From Colocasia esculenta (taxonomy: Eukaryota > Streptophyta > Magnoliopsida > Alismatales > Araceae), in the NCBI GenBank assembly GCA_014218235.1, contig CM024766.1, positions 70,607,207-70,671,206 of the forward strand: DNA of 64,000 nucleotides, given 5' to 3'. Of the stretch, positions 11,478 through 22,893 are shown piece by piece; positions within the stretch are counted from its first letter, which is position 1, and each line of letters starts with the position of its first letter. Under the pieces are notes generated by a model, which was not told the origin of the DNA, did no database searches, and worked only from the letters and a program-made list of their open reading frames with translations. The position numbers and the translations under genes were made by a program.

Positions 11478-11555
11478 TTGGGTCTAGCCTGCTTCCTCCC
11501 GTTGATTGTGGAACGTTGCATTAATGGCCTTTTCCACCATATCATCTGAGAGTTG

Positions 11556-13622
11556 TTAATATGCGGCAAATCCAGGGAGCTTTATCGACTGCCCAACTTG
11601 CGTCATTTCTGTTTGAACTGTAGCATGAATTACATTCGCTGTGAATGTGAGCTTTGGTTGCTGATGTGGTTGAGGTGGATTTACCAGGTGTTCAGCCATG
11701 TCAATGATTCCTACTTGAATCAGCTTTTCTGCCCGATTTTTGAACATGTAACAATTTTCCAAAGTATGTCCCAGCATTACGATGGTATGCGCAATAATTG
11801 GGCTTGTCCATCATTGTTGCTTCTTCTGGGCGCTTAGGCTCCGGGAGAGTGATTAGATTCTCTTGGAGACATATATCTAGCAATTCTTTGGTGTGCTCCC
11901 TAGTAAATGAATAGGGAGCACTGAGTCTCTCACCCAGTGAAAGTGTTGATCCTTTTTCATTTTTCTTTGTATTTGAGGGAGCGGATGCCTCACCCTTGCC
12001 CCCCCCTTCTTACCAAGGGTTGATGAGAAGTCTACAACATTCACTTCTCGTGATCCCGAGCCTTTGTCTTTTGGCGGTTTGCCTTTTCCAAACACTGTGG
12101 TTGGATTTTCTGCAAAGAAGATTTCAATCTCTGCCACTATGTTATTGAGGTGTTCAAACATCCGGATATTAGCCCCTAAGAGCTTTTCCTTGATTTCCGG
12201 TTTCAGACTTCTTTGGCATAGTTTCACCGCATCTTCATGTGCCAGTGGTTGTTCACATTTCATGCTCATATCACGCTATCTTTTAATGAAGTCTAGGGCA
12301 TACTCATTTTTGTTTTGCTTAAGAGATATAAGCTCCGCTAGAGTGACTCTTCTTTCTGTCATTCGGAAGCGTTCGAAGAATTTTCTTTGTATGTCTTCCC
12401 AGCCAGCTATTGAGTTGGGCTTTAGTCGGGCATACCATTGAAATGTTGGCTCAGTAAGGGATGTTGAAAAATACCTCAAGAGGTATGACTCCTCAATTGC
12501 CAATTCTCCCATGATGCTCATATAATGAGCTATATGTTCATAAGGGGAACCCTCCCCATTGAATTTTGAGAATTTAGGGACTTTTGGGTGTTCAGCTGGG
12601 AGCTTTTTAAAGAGATGGTGCACAGGGTATGGTACTCTATACAGGTCATAGGTGGCAGACCCCTCGTTATGCTCAGCCAACTTTGCCTCAATTATTTGTT
12701 TAATCATGGCCCTCTGAGAGACCATCGCTCCTTCAAATGCAGTATTTAACTGTGGTGCATCATGCCTTTGTTCTGCAACATGTACCTCTTGAGTTTCCTC
12801 ATGGCTTGAATTTGGATTCTCGATTGGTTGCCTAAATGTGAATTCTGCACGGGGTGTACTTGGTAGCACGTTCCCAGGCTGGGGTGTCACTGTAGGCAAT
12901 GTTGGTTGGCTTGTTTGTTGAACTTGCTGAGGCTGCAATAGTTGTTGTGCCAGTTGCGGAGGCTGTATTGGTGGTGATGGTTGTGGTGGCTGTGGTGCCG
13001 CCATTCCCAATTGTTGCATGAGGCTTTCCAGCATAGTCTTTAGCTTCTTATTTTCTTGCATTACCATTTCTAAATTTGGCAATGAGGGTACCCTGATATT
13101 AGGGTTTTCAACAGATCGACTTTGATCCAGAGGGTGATTTGATGTGGTGGCAACGTCAGCAGCCCCCATGCCTCCTTCGTTTTGAGGTGGTAAGTCCACC
13201 TCCACATTTACCCGGTCAAACCAGGCTCGAGCTTGCTCTCTTCTGTGACTAGACACCGTAGGATGCTGCTCCATATTTGAAGTTTCCGTCTGGTCAGCTA
13301 TTACAGGAAGATTGATGTTAGAGGCATAGCATGTGTATATGCGCATGCCTTCTTCAGTGATTTGCACTGTTCTTCTTTTCTTCTGCCTAGGGCGTACAGT
13401 GGCACCCAGGCGTTGGAAGACTGATTTTCTAGGGACATCATCATCCCTCTTGTGATCTTCTGACTTGAAATTTTGCCCTGTCTCCGGACTTGCTTGTCTT
13501 GATTCTTCTTTCTTGATATACCTCTTTCCTTTTAGATCCTCTTTGTAGATCAACAGATAAGGAAGGAGTGCATTCTTTGGTCCAAGACTCTTGGAAAGAC
13601 GCCCTTTGTTTGTCTGGGACAC
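11556..13622 (-). pseudogene. Gag of the Tat element
   Basis: The main open part (12276-13622) starts after the extra ORF. It has a proline/glutamine-rich middle (about residues 180-260) and a capsid-like retrotransposon Gag domain (KVPKFSKFNGEGSPYEHIAHY, then STSLTEPTFQWYARL and WEDIQRKFFERF). An in-frame TAG at 12276-12278 follows DFIKR, and the frame continues to 11877 through KCEQPLAHEDAVKLCQRSL. Two further frameshifts near 11880 and 11770 separate a Cys-His knuckle typical of Tat Gag: CAYHRNAG continues in another frame as GHTLENCYMFKNRAEKL. The product would form the particle and bind RNA. This copy is broken in at least three places. Confidence 0.82.
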
Positions 13623-14361
13623 TTCTTCTCCCGAAGGTTTGCCAGTTTGTCGGGTCTTGCTTCATGACCATTCTTGCATTTTTTCGCCCTACGAGAGATT
13701 CTAGGGCCCTTATCCTTCGGAGCTCTTGAGCTTCTTCTGTGGTGATCCACACCTGTTTGACACTAGGCGGGCTATATATCTCATCCTTTCCAACATTGGC
13801 TTTGTATTTCTTGAAGCCAATTTTGTCAAATTTGTGGTTCTTGATTTCAGCTTTCCTCTATTGCTTTTTCATATTTTTCACTTTGAAACTTGGTTTGTCT
13901 TGCCGCACTTTAGGCAGTATGCCGAAGCTGTTCTTTACCGGTACAGTAGCTACATGCCGCTCTGGTATCATTAGGGTCTCACTCCTATCCAAGCGGATCC
14001 AAAGATCGCCAACTCGGACAGTCTTTCCAGAACCTGAAATTCCACGTGTTGTGGGCTTCTTGCTAGACTTGCGCCTCCTTTTCTTTCCAGCAGTTGAAGT
14101 GTTGGTGAAGTTGATAGCATAGGTTGTGAACATCTGCATCAAGTTAGCCTCCTGAGCTCTAGGCTCTTCCTTTGTTTGTTCTATTTCATGGGTCTTGGCA
14201 GCAGTTGGTATCATGGCTGGTATCACGCTGAGGAAGTATGGAGATTCCACCAGGGGGAAATCTCCAAACCTAGTTGGCATTGTGAGATAGCCGTTCCTTA
14301 TGTGGTCCTGGACCACAAGTGGGCCGAAGAACACACTCGGAGTGTGAGTTGTAGCTGCCAT
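13441..14361 (-). pseudogene. Extra ORF upstream of gag in the Tat element
   Basis: An open frame between the 5' LTR and gag, starting best at ATG 14361 (MAATTHTPSVFFGP), 110 bases inside the element. It runs to a TAG at 13858-13860 and continues in the same frame to 13441. The sequence is basic in the middle (GKKRRRKSSKKPTTRG) and contains WIRLDRSETLMIPERHVATV. The downstream end overlaps gag in a different frame. An additional ORF before gag is known for Ogre-like Tat elements, its function unsettled. The sequence just upstream of the ATG (oligo-T then GTGCAG on the minus strand, near 14390) could be a 3' splice site. Confidence 0.55.
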
Positions 14362-14450
14362 TGCAGAGTTATGACCTGCACAAAAAATTAAAATGTGAGT
14401 ACATCTTATTGTTAGGGTGTTGTCTGATGGAGAGATGAAGGGAAGGGACG

Positions 14451-14468
14451 TCCCCAGCAGAGTCGCCA
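14451..14468 (-). other. Primer-binding-site-like motif of the Tat element
   Basis: On the minus strand TGGCGACTCTGCTGGGGA starts four bases after the end of the 5' LTR, the position of the tRNA primer site. Similar TGGCGACTC motifs follow LTRs in other plant Gypsy elements. I did not assign the tRNA. Confidence 0.6.
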
Positions 14469-14472
14469 TCTC

Positions 14473-16251
14473 TGTGAGAATCATTTTTTAAACACTTTAA
14501 AATTTTAATTTATCTTTGAATTTGATTTATTTGGCTTTTATGTATTTACATGGACATGGTCTTATTTAGTTCGTTTGACCTCCCCCACTAACCTTAGTTA
14601 GTATTAATTATATCAGCACAAAGGCTGAACACCCTTGATTAACCATCAGACAACCCCTTTGAAATAGAAGAGCTTGACTCACAATTGAATGAAATAAATT
14701 ATACACGAAAGAAAACAAAACTGCAAACATGCAACCTATTTTTTTGGAATTTTTTGATATTTGTTTCATTTTTATTGATTTTTTAATTCATTTTCTCATT
14801 TTTAGGTATTTTAAAACCATTGATTTTATTTATTTAATTATTTTCGTCATTTATTTATTTAAATTATGATTATGTGGATTAAATTAATGTTTTCATTTAT
14901 TTATTTGATTTAAAGGGAAATTAATCTAAGGTGGATCAAAAATGACATGAGACATGACTTGTTTGTTATTTTTATGTTATTAAAAATTAAACAATAATAT
15001 TTGGGAAATATTTTATTAAGGTTTGTTAAAAAAATTGGTTGATTTTGATTAAGAAATCAAGTAGTGAAGAGTTTGAAATAAACGTGACACTACATGTAGT
15101 TATTCATATAGCGCGTGATTAAACGAATAAAAATAGCCCAATAGGCCCATTAAACATCACATGTAAGAAAATACCACAGGTCGGCCCATTAACCACTATT
15201 AGGCCCATTAAGAATCAAGCATCATGGTCATTTAATATATCATAGCATGGAAGATACAAGTCTGGCCCAATAAGCAATTTGGGGCCCAATAAGAAATTTG
15301 GCCCAATAAGGAATTTGGCCCGATAAGGAAGCCCAATGGACCTTGCTTGTGACTTGAGAAAATCAAGATTGTGCCTTGCACAATATTCTTTAGGGCTGCC
15401 TTGTAGACCCTTCTCCTAGACCGCCTTGCAGTCTTTCTCAGAGCCTTGCTCTGTGTTGGGAACTCTAAAAATCCTCCTCCCCTGGCTTGGGCGCCCCCCT
15501 CCTTTTATAGTGGAAGGAGGTGGAACTTCGGCCGAGACATTTGCGTTCCTTCCCCGGAGGTCTGCATATCCACACAAGGGGATTTACATAATTTTATCGG
15601 GACATTTGGGTTATATATTTGCATTTTAGCCCCCGGGAATTTCCCTTCTTTCTTTTTCTTCCCCTTTCCTTTCCTAGTTCGGACCCCTCCCGGGTTGGCT
15701 TCTGCGACAGGAGGAAGAGGAGGCACGTGGCCTGCTTCCTCCTCCTCCCTTCCTGCTTGACGGCGGCCCCAACCAGGGGTAGCAGCGACGACAGCGGCGG
15801 CGGACCAGGGCGGTAGCGACAGCAGCTGTCCGAGCGGCGGCGGCAAGAGGAAGCAGCGGCGGCCAGAGCGAGCAGCGGCAGCGGGGGCCATCGCGGCGTG
15901 GAGCAGCGGCAACGGACGCCGTCGCGGTGCGGGCCAACGGCAGCAGCGGCGATAGCCGCGGCCGGCGGAGGCCACCCCAGACAGGGGTGACGGCAGCGGC
16001 AGCAGTGGGAGGGCCAGCGGTGGCTACCCCAAGCAGGGGTGACAGTGCCGGTAATAGGAGGGGCCGGCGGCGATAGCAGGGCCTCCCCTCCTCCTCCATC
16101 TCTTCCCAGGCAGGAGCGACGACGGAGGTGAGTTTTTTTCCTTTTCCATTTTTTCTTTCTTTTCTTTGCTTTTTTTTTCTTCTGTTTTCTTCTTCTTTCT
16201 TCAAGCTACTTTTGGAATAGAAGAATGGACCAAAGAAATTTTGGTACAACA
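14473..16251 (-). mobile_element. 5' LTR of the Tat element
   Basis: On the minus strand it begins TGTTGTACC at 16251 and ends TTCTCACA at 14473. Most of its length (R and U5, and part of U3) is the inverse of the solo LTR at 2348-4079. U3 holds a GC-rich, CCG-type island (about 15690-16130). R/U5 contains a cluster of GGCCCA/TGGGCC motifs (15160-15340) and then an AT-rich stretch (14680-15070). The right flank is chromodomain-coding sequence of another retrotransposon, so the border at 16251 is sharp. Confidence 0.88.
15501..15510 (-). promoter_or_regulatory. TATA box of the Tat 5' LTR
   Basis: Minus strand CTATAAAAGG, matching the position of the TATA box in the related solo LTR. Transcription would run leftward into the element. 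Confidence 0.7.
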
Positions 16252-17968
16252 GGCATCCTCTCCAATGCACGAGGTAGCGGTGGTGTGCTCCATCTCTAGA
16301 AGTGACAACCTGCTCGTCTTGTATATGCTCAATTTACTTACATCGAACAGGTATTGGGGTTGAAGGTGGATACTCATAGGTGGGATCACTCAGAAGAGGG
16401 GGTGAAGGCTTAAACGGATCACTAGGTATCACAGCCGGGTCCCTGTAAGCTACCAAATCGGACACATTGAATGTGGAACTAATACCATAGTCGTCTGGCA
16501 GATCCAAAACATACGCATTGCACCCAACTCGCTTCACCACCTTGAATGGACCAGCTCCGCGGGCGTGCAACTTCTTAACGGCCCTTGAGAGGAACCGCTC
16601 AGGTCTAACCCTGATCATGACGTAATCACCTTCCTGAAACTCACGTGGTCGTCGGTGTGCATCTGCTAATTCTTTATATCGCTCATTGCTGATCTCTAAC
16701 TGACGACGTATACTCTCATGCAGACCTCTAACATGTTCGGCAAATGACTCGACTGAGGCAGACTCTCGCTCCTGATGTGACAAAGGGACTAAGTCTACGG
16801 GATTCCTAGGTGTAAGGCCAGTAACTATCTCAAACGGACACATACCTGTAGACCGATTCACCGAGTTGTTATAAGCAAACTCCGTATGAGGTAACTTGAG
16901 ATCCCAATCCCGAGGGTGATCCCTAACTAAACAACGGAGTAGGTCACTTAAGCTCCTATTTACCACCTCCGTCTGACCATCGGTCTGGGGGTGATAGGCA
17001 GTGGAGAACTTCAACTGAGTGCCCATCAAGTGCCACAAGGTCTTCCAGAAGTAACTCGTGAATCTCACATCCGTATCGGACACTATAGTCTTGGGTAGGC
17101 CATGTGTACATGCAACATGAGAGAAGAAGATGTTAGCCACCCGAGAAGCATTCGAGGTTTTAGAACAAGGGATGAAAAGGGCCATCTTGGAAAACCTATC
17201 CACCACTACTAGAATAGAATCATGCTTCCGAAGTGTACGTGGCAAACCTAGAACAAAATCCATGCTAATGTCCTGCCACGGGCGATTTAGCACAGGAAGC
17301 GGAGTGTAGAGATCGGGACTTTGCCTCTTTTGTTTGGCCGTAGCGCAAGTTCGACACTGAGCCACTATGCGTGCAACGTCACGCTTTAAACTCGGCCAAT
17401 AGAAGCGGTACTCTACCAGCTTAATAGTCTTATTCCGGCCAAAATGACTGGCTAGACCTCCAGCATGTAACTCCCAGACTAGAAAATCGTGCACCGAAGT
17501 CCGCGGAACACACAACCTATCCCCACGAAAAAGATAACCCTCCTGCAAGATGTAATCACTATAGGTAGGGGAGGGTTCTGACTGAAGATCAACATAGATG
17601 TCGCCAAAGTCTGGGCAACTAGTGTACTCATCTATAAGTTTCTCAAACCCAGTAACCTGGACACTGACGACAGTTAGTAAATAAGCCCGACGACTCAAGG
17701 CATCGACAACTCGGTTCTCAACTCCGGCCTTATGCTTCAATACAAAGGTATAGGGCTGTAAATACTCGACCCAACGACTATGTCGCGGGCTGAGTTTCTT
17801 TTGGGAGTGAAGAAGCCGAAGAGCCTCATGATCCGAGTAAAGGATGAACTCAAACGGTAGCAGATAATGTCTCCAATACCTCAATGCCTGAACTACCGCA
17901 TAGAACTCCTTATCATAGGTTGAGTATTTCAGCCTAGCCCTATTCAATGTCTCACTAAAATAAGCCAC
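16252..17968 (-). pseudogene. RNase H, integrase and partial chromodomain of the chromovirus
   Basis: Starts in RNase H (VAYFSETLNRARLKYSTYDK, then SRWVEYLQPY and DALSRRAY). Integrase follows with its zinc-binding region (ELHAGGLASHFGRNKT, CRTCATAKQKRQ) and the D-D-E core (VVVDRFSKMA, IVSDTDVRFTS, GQTEVVNRSL), then the GPFKVVKRVG and FNVSDLVAYRDP segments. The main frame stops at 16334. A +1/-1 shift just before it opens a chromodomain-like end, DEQVVTSRDGAHHRYLV then HWRGC, which is cut at 16252 by the Tat LTR. The chromodomain normally guides integration to modified chromatin. Confidence 0.85.
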
Positions 17969-17980
17969 AGGATGGCCTTC

Positions 17981-19681
17981 CTAGTTTAATACTCCCCCTG
18001 TGCCAACACCAGAAGCATCACATGAAACCTCAAACACCTTAGAGAAGTCAGGTAGACGAAGAACAGGTGCCTGAGTCATCCGCTCCTTAATGTCCTTAAA
18101 AGCAGAAGCTGCTGCCTTTGTCCAGACAAATTCCCCTTTCTTGATGCAATCAGTGACAGGGGCCATTAGAGAGCTAAATCCTTTAATAAATCGCCTATAA
18201 AATGCAGCCAGACCATAAAAACTATGGACATCATGGATACTATGAGGTTCTGGCCACTCGACGATAGCTCTCACCTTTTCAGGATCGGCAGAGACTCCCT
18301 CGCTAGAAACAACAAACCCTAAGAAGATAACACGGTCAGTCATGAACACACACTTCTTTAGGTTGGCGTACAAACTCTCTCGGCGAAGGATGAGACATAC
18401 TTGCCGAAGGTGATCTAAGTGCTCATTCCTAGTGCGACTGTAGATGAGAATATCATTAAAGTATACCATAACAACAATAAGAGGTCGTAGAACCTGAGTC
18501 ATCAGTCGCATAAAAGTGCTAGGGGCATTTGATAAGCCAAAAGGCATGACTAACCATTCATACAAGCCATCCTTAGTCTTAAATGTCGTCTTCCACTCAT
18601 CGCCAGGCCTAATCCTCACCTGGTGATAGCCACTCTTTAAATCAATCTTAGAAAAGATGGTGGCTCCCGCCATCATGTCAAGCATATCGTCTAAGCGGGG
18701 AATGGGAAAGCAATACTTTACAGTAATCTTGTTGATGGCTCGACTATCCACACACATCCTCCATGTGCCATCCTTCTTAGGGGCAAGCAATGCTGGGACT
18801 GCACATGGGCTCATGCTATCCCGAACCGAACCCTTCCTCAAATACTCCTCCATCTGCCTTTGTAATTCTGCATGCTCAGTCGGGCTCATACGATAGTGGG
18901 GTAAGTTTGGTAGGGTGTCTCCGGGAATCAAGTCAATCGCGTGTTGGATATCACGCATGGGAGGTAACTCATTTGGGAGGTCCTCAGGAAAGACATCATG
19001 AAAGTCATCGAGAAGAGTAGTGACCTCAGGAGGGTTCTCTCGATCTGCTTCCTTGGGAACCTCTCTAACCACTATGGCAAAGATTGGATCAGCACCCCTA
19101 AACTCACGCTCAAAGTCTCTAGCACTCATAATAAGCAGCGTGCTAGATGGCAGCTCTCTCCTGATGGAGGGTGACGTCTGAATACTAGAGGGAGGGGCAT
19201 CATGAAGAGGAGGGGTCTCCCTTTTAGGGGAGAACGTGGGTGGAACAGGGACTAAGGTAATGTGACGACCTTTATGCTCAAAAGTGCAAGTGTTGGATCG
19301 ACCATGCAGGGTCGCATCCATATCAAATAGCCAAGGTCGATCGAGAATGATACTCCCTACTTCCATGGGTAAAATATCACACCAAATCTTGTCTTGGTAG
19401 GAATGAAAGTGGATCGGGACTAGACACCTAGTCTGAATCGGAATAGAAGTCGCATCTATCCAAGACACTCTATAGGGACTTAGGTGATCAATGTGTGTAA
19501 GTGCTAAGTTTTGGACAGTCCCTGTGGAGATTGCATTAATGCAACTCCCACTATCAATGATGACTTTACACGCCTTTTCCCCCAACTTAATGTAAGTGTG
19601 TAGAATGGAGGTTCGGCGCCAGTCATCTCCAACCAGAGGGCGGGTTAAGGTGCAGCGGACTACTGCTAGAGTATGGGGGTC
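17981..19681 (-). pseudogene. Protease and reverse transcriptase of the chromovirus
   Basis: The protease active site reads KVIIDSGSCINAIS and the C-terminal part has VGSIILDRPWLFD. RT motifs follow: GTWRMCVDSRAINKITVKY, FSKIDLKSGYHQVRI and PFGLSNAPSTFMRLM. The catalytic box is YFNDILIYSRT: the first catalytic aspartate of the YxDD box is asparagine, so this RT should be inactive. The segment ends at a TAG (17981-17983) inside RNase H, with the frame continuing unchanged. The stretch 19586-19681 is open in the same frame and links to gag through a TAG at 19682-19684. Confidence 0.86.
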
Positions 19682-21166
19682 CTAGGAATCCTGGCCCTCA
19701 TCTATAGGCTCAAAGTTAGCATGGAAAGCCTCGACAAGTGCTGGGTCAGGATCATATACCTCCTCCTCAATGACTGGGGTGTCATCCCACTCTATGTCAC
19801 CCATGTACATGCTACGTGTAGGACACTGTCCTGCATAGTGACCAAAACCACTGCAACGGTAGCACTGATGGCGTGCGCCACCTCTCAAAGATGACTCACC
19901 ACCTGCAAAACTCTTCCCCTTGTCATCCCGTCTGGCAGGAGGAAGGGGGCCCTGTGGGCGTGTAGGTGGGGCAGGTAGGGGTAGTGGTTGGTCCCTAGGT
20001 GGTGGGAGACGAGGCCGCAGTCCTGTGGGCTCTTGATGAGTAGTCTCCTGATGTGCGCCCAATTGTCCTCTCTGAGGTGGAGCGGACATGGTACGCTGGT
20101 CCGATGTACGTGGAAATGTGGGTCTCACATGTGAAGGTGATTGGTACTCGAACTCAAACATCTCTACTTCTTGGGCCACCTGATAAGCGTACTCGAGGGT
20201 GGTCACATTCCGCCTAAATAACTCACGTTGATAGGTCTGGTGGAGACCCTTCCGAAATTGAGATAGGGTCATAGCACTCTCCTCATGAACTCCACACCTC
20301 AACAAGTACTCATCGAACTCAGCTATGTACTCGAAGACTGGTCTACTGCCCTGTGTGAGACTCTGCCAACGGTCAATGAGACGCTGATGATAAGTCGCTG
20401 GAAGATACTTCTCGCGCAGTTTGGCCTTCATATCATCCCATGTTTCAATTCTATCTTGATAACGTTGCATGAGGAGGCTTTCCACATTAACACAATAAGT
20501 TTGGGCTTGGCCAAGCAGCTTCATTTTGGCGAAGCGAACTCGCCGACCATCAGTCATCTCATACCACTCAAAATAACGGTCCATGGCTGCTTCCCAGTCA
20601 AGGTAGACCTTGGGATCTAGAGATCCATCAAAAATGGGGACATCTACCCGGACATTCCTCACGATCTGATCATCCCTATCTTCATACTCATGGAACCGTT
20701 GAGGCTCAGACCTTGGTTCATGACCACGTCTAAAATCAGCACGTTGGCCTCTATGAGGGGCCGGTCTCCTATGGTGGTCATGCACCTCCTTAAATACGTC
20801 GTCCTCTGTCTCAGGGGTCCAGACTCTCCTGTCCTCCACCCTAGGGGCTCGACGGGCTCCCTGAGGAGGATCATTGTGATCTATAGCCCGAGGTGCAGGA
20901 AGGGGAGATGGAAGTGGGTGGTGGCCTACTCGATCTAGGTCTTCCTGGTGGTTAACTACTCGCTGTTGGTGGTGGCCCTGTGGGGCAACCTCAAGAGCAT
21001 CCACTCGACCCTGAAGTGTTACAAGCTTCTGGTCAACTTGCCCAAAACGTTCTTGGGTACTTTGTTCCATTTGATCCAACCTACCCATTAAGGTTTGCAT
21101 CATCTAACTCAAAGTCGGTTCCCTAGGTGGGCTTCTTCGGGGTTCCATTTGGCGATCGTCCGCCAT
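19682..21166 (-). pseudogene. Gag of the chromovirus
   Basis: Best start is ATG at 21166 (MADDRQMEPRRSPP), broken after 20 codons by TAG at 21104-21106. The open part from 21103 has an N-terminal coiled coil (MMQTLMGRLDQMEQ, QVDQKLVTLQGRVDALEV), an Arg/Pro-rich linker, a capsid-like Gag domain (DPKVYLDWEAAMDRYFEWY, SQFRKGLHQTYQREL) and one CCHC zinc knuckle (CYRCSGFGHYAGQC) near the C-terminus, followed by an acidic tail. Gag and pol share a frame across the TAG at 19682. I cannot tell whether that stop is a natural readthrough site or a mutation. Confidence 0.85.
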
Positions 21167-21287
21167 GGATCCGGGGGTGGGGTACTCCAAACCTCTACGA
21201 GTGCGCATACACAACTCTAGGTGACTCGACTAGGGAAACCTAAGACTCCGACACCAGACTCATTGAGATGACATACCCTAGACACAT

Positions 21288-21299
21288 GCTCTGATACCA
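21288..21299 (-). other. tRNA-iMet primer binding site of the chromovirus
   Basis: Minus strand TGGTATCAGAGC, the standard plant initiator-methionine tRNA primer site. It lies four bases inside the element from the LTR end at 21304. Confidence 0.9.
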
Positions 21300-21303
21300 A
21301 AGT

Positions 21304-22893
21304 TGATGCGGGACAACACACATGGACTAGGCAAATTGACAAACTACGACTTTCCAAAGACGCGATCAACACTAAGCGAAAAAGATTAGCAAATTTATAC
21401 CAACTAAACAAGTAAGCGATATGAAAATAACCACGTCCAAAGAAGTACGTAGCTCACAAAGTCGTCCCCCGTGAAGGGAAACGCGGGACCAAGGCAGCTA
21501 AGAAGCCACCAACTAGGGTAGTCGATCCACAGTCAAGGTCCAAAGGGAGCCTTTGGGAAATAGGTTCTCGCACTCTCAAACCGACAGTGACGCACGTCAC
21601 GGGCTAGATGTCCTACCTCACAAGTCGACAGTAAATACGAACATATACGAGATAAGCAGCAAAGAGCTAGAGTATAGAGTACGTACTTCCACGTCTGTAG
21701 GTGGGAAAGAACCCGGCCGTGTCACGAATCCCGAGTACAAAATAAAATAATTTAAATATTACAAGTTAATTTAGCCCACTCCACGCAGGGAGGTAATAGG
21801 CTACAAATTTAAAATCTTGGGATTTCGTAGACCGGCACACAGGGGCTAGCAGATCGGTCGCAGCCGTGGTCCTGGCGCGAACCGGGTATAGCAGTGCAGG
21901 CAGCCGACGGATAGGGAGGGCGTGGTCGCTGCATCAGTGCCACCCAGGGTGTTCGCCGGCTCGGGTGCAGTCATTGGCGGTGCGGCGCTGGCGCAGGCGA
22001 GGCGGTGCGGCGCTGGCGAATGCGGGCAAGGACGGCTGCAGGCGGGCGCAGGCGCAGAAGGTGCCGACGCTTTGCGCTGGCGTGGGCTGATGCGGGGCTG
22101 AAGAGGGCAGGTGTAGGCGCTGTGGCGAGGCGGGCGGCGCTGGGCGTGACGCCGACAACGCGAGAGAGGGAGACGCGGGCTAGGTGGCAGGGCGGAGGGG
22201 GTGTTGGCGGCTGCAGGTGAGGGGGCTCGGCGCAGAGCAGGGGTGACACGAGTAGCGTGGAGGCAGGCGAGGGCGGGCTGGGCACTGTGGGATGGCGGTG
22301 GTTGACGCAGGGACTGGAGTGAGGCAGGGTGGACGTGGCGCTAGCGGGGCTGGCTCGCGGCGCTGGCGAAGGTGGGTGCAGGCGAGGCGAGTCGGCGCTG
22401 GGCGCGGTGCAGGCGCAAGCAGGGCCCCCTCGGACGCGGCGGTGCAGCGCGGTTGCAGGGGGGTTGCGCGGCGGTGTGGACAGATGGGGGAGGGTTCTCG
22501 GCGGGAAGGATGATAATTGGATGGAGGGAAGACGACGACGAAGAAGGGGAAAAGGGGAGCCTTCTCGGCGTGGCTTCTTGCCCAGTCCTTCACGGACGTC
22601 TCTCCGTCGCGGAGGAAGAGGAAGCAACGGCTAAGCTCTCAACTCAAATGCAATAATAATTTATTATATTCCTCCAAATCGGGTGTTTACAAGTATTTAA
22701 AGAAGTTTGGCTAATCCCAATCCCAGTAAAACACCTAAATACCTATCATATTAAAACACTTCAAAGTAATCCTATCAGAACTAAAATAATGATAAAATTC
22801 GGAACATAAAATAAGTAAACATAGGAAAGGTACTAAATGGGCCCCAATTGGGCCATAACTATTGTTTATTGACTCATGGATGTAAACTCTACA
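21304..22893 (-). mobile_element. 5' LTR of the chromovirus, outer border uncertain
   Basis: The inner end is fixed by the primer site (minus strand ...CCGCATCA at 21304). It contains a very GC-rich tract (about 21850-22640), and on the minus strand an AT-rich core promoter candidate CTTTAAATACTTG near 22690-22705. With the 3' LTR outside the window, the outer end is set only by a TG...CA rule: 22893 or 23006. From 22894 to 23113 I see no recognisable gene. A short minus-strand frame there (RARVRFNPELVYRRRG) has no known match to me. Confidence 0.6.

Larger units (their letters stand above)
1..16251 (-). mobile_element. Ty3/Gypsy Tat-type LTR retrotransposon, left end outside the window
   Basis: Reading from right to left it has a 5' LTR (14473-16251), a primer-site-like motif, an extra ORF, gag, protease, reverse transcriptase, two RNase H domains, integrase, and a long 3' untranslated region made of tandem arrays down to base 1. 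A second, archaeal-type RNase H between the Gypsy RNase H and integrase is the known hallmark of the Tat lineage (Ogre, Retand and relatives). Satellite-like arrays in the 3' UTR are also known for that lineage. The 3' LTR is not present, so the full length is unknown. The right flank (16252-16256, GGCAT) should be the target-site duplication. Coding parts have several stops and frameshifts, so this copy is defective. Confidence 0.85.
16252..22893 (-). mobile_element. Chromovirus-like Gypsy element, interrupted by the Tat element
   Basis: From right to left: 5' LTR, tRNA-iMet primer site, gag, protease, RT, RNase H, integrase and the start of a chromodomain, all on the minus strand and all in one frame apart from stops and one frameshift. 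The left end is cut at 16251/16252 by the Tat 5' LTR. The rest of the chromodomain, the 3' UTR and the 3' LTR must lie beyond the Tat element, outside the window. The right LTR border is uncertain: 22893 (ending ACA) and about 23006 (CATCA, mirroring the inner end TGATG) are both possible. Confidence 0.8.

Noticed and set aside
21866..22656. Several overlapping frames up to 218 residues
   Set aside because: High-GC LTR sequence lacks stop codons by composition. No domain, no consistent frame.
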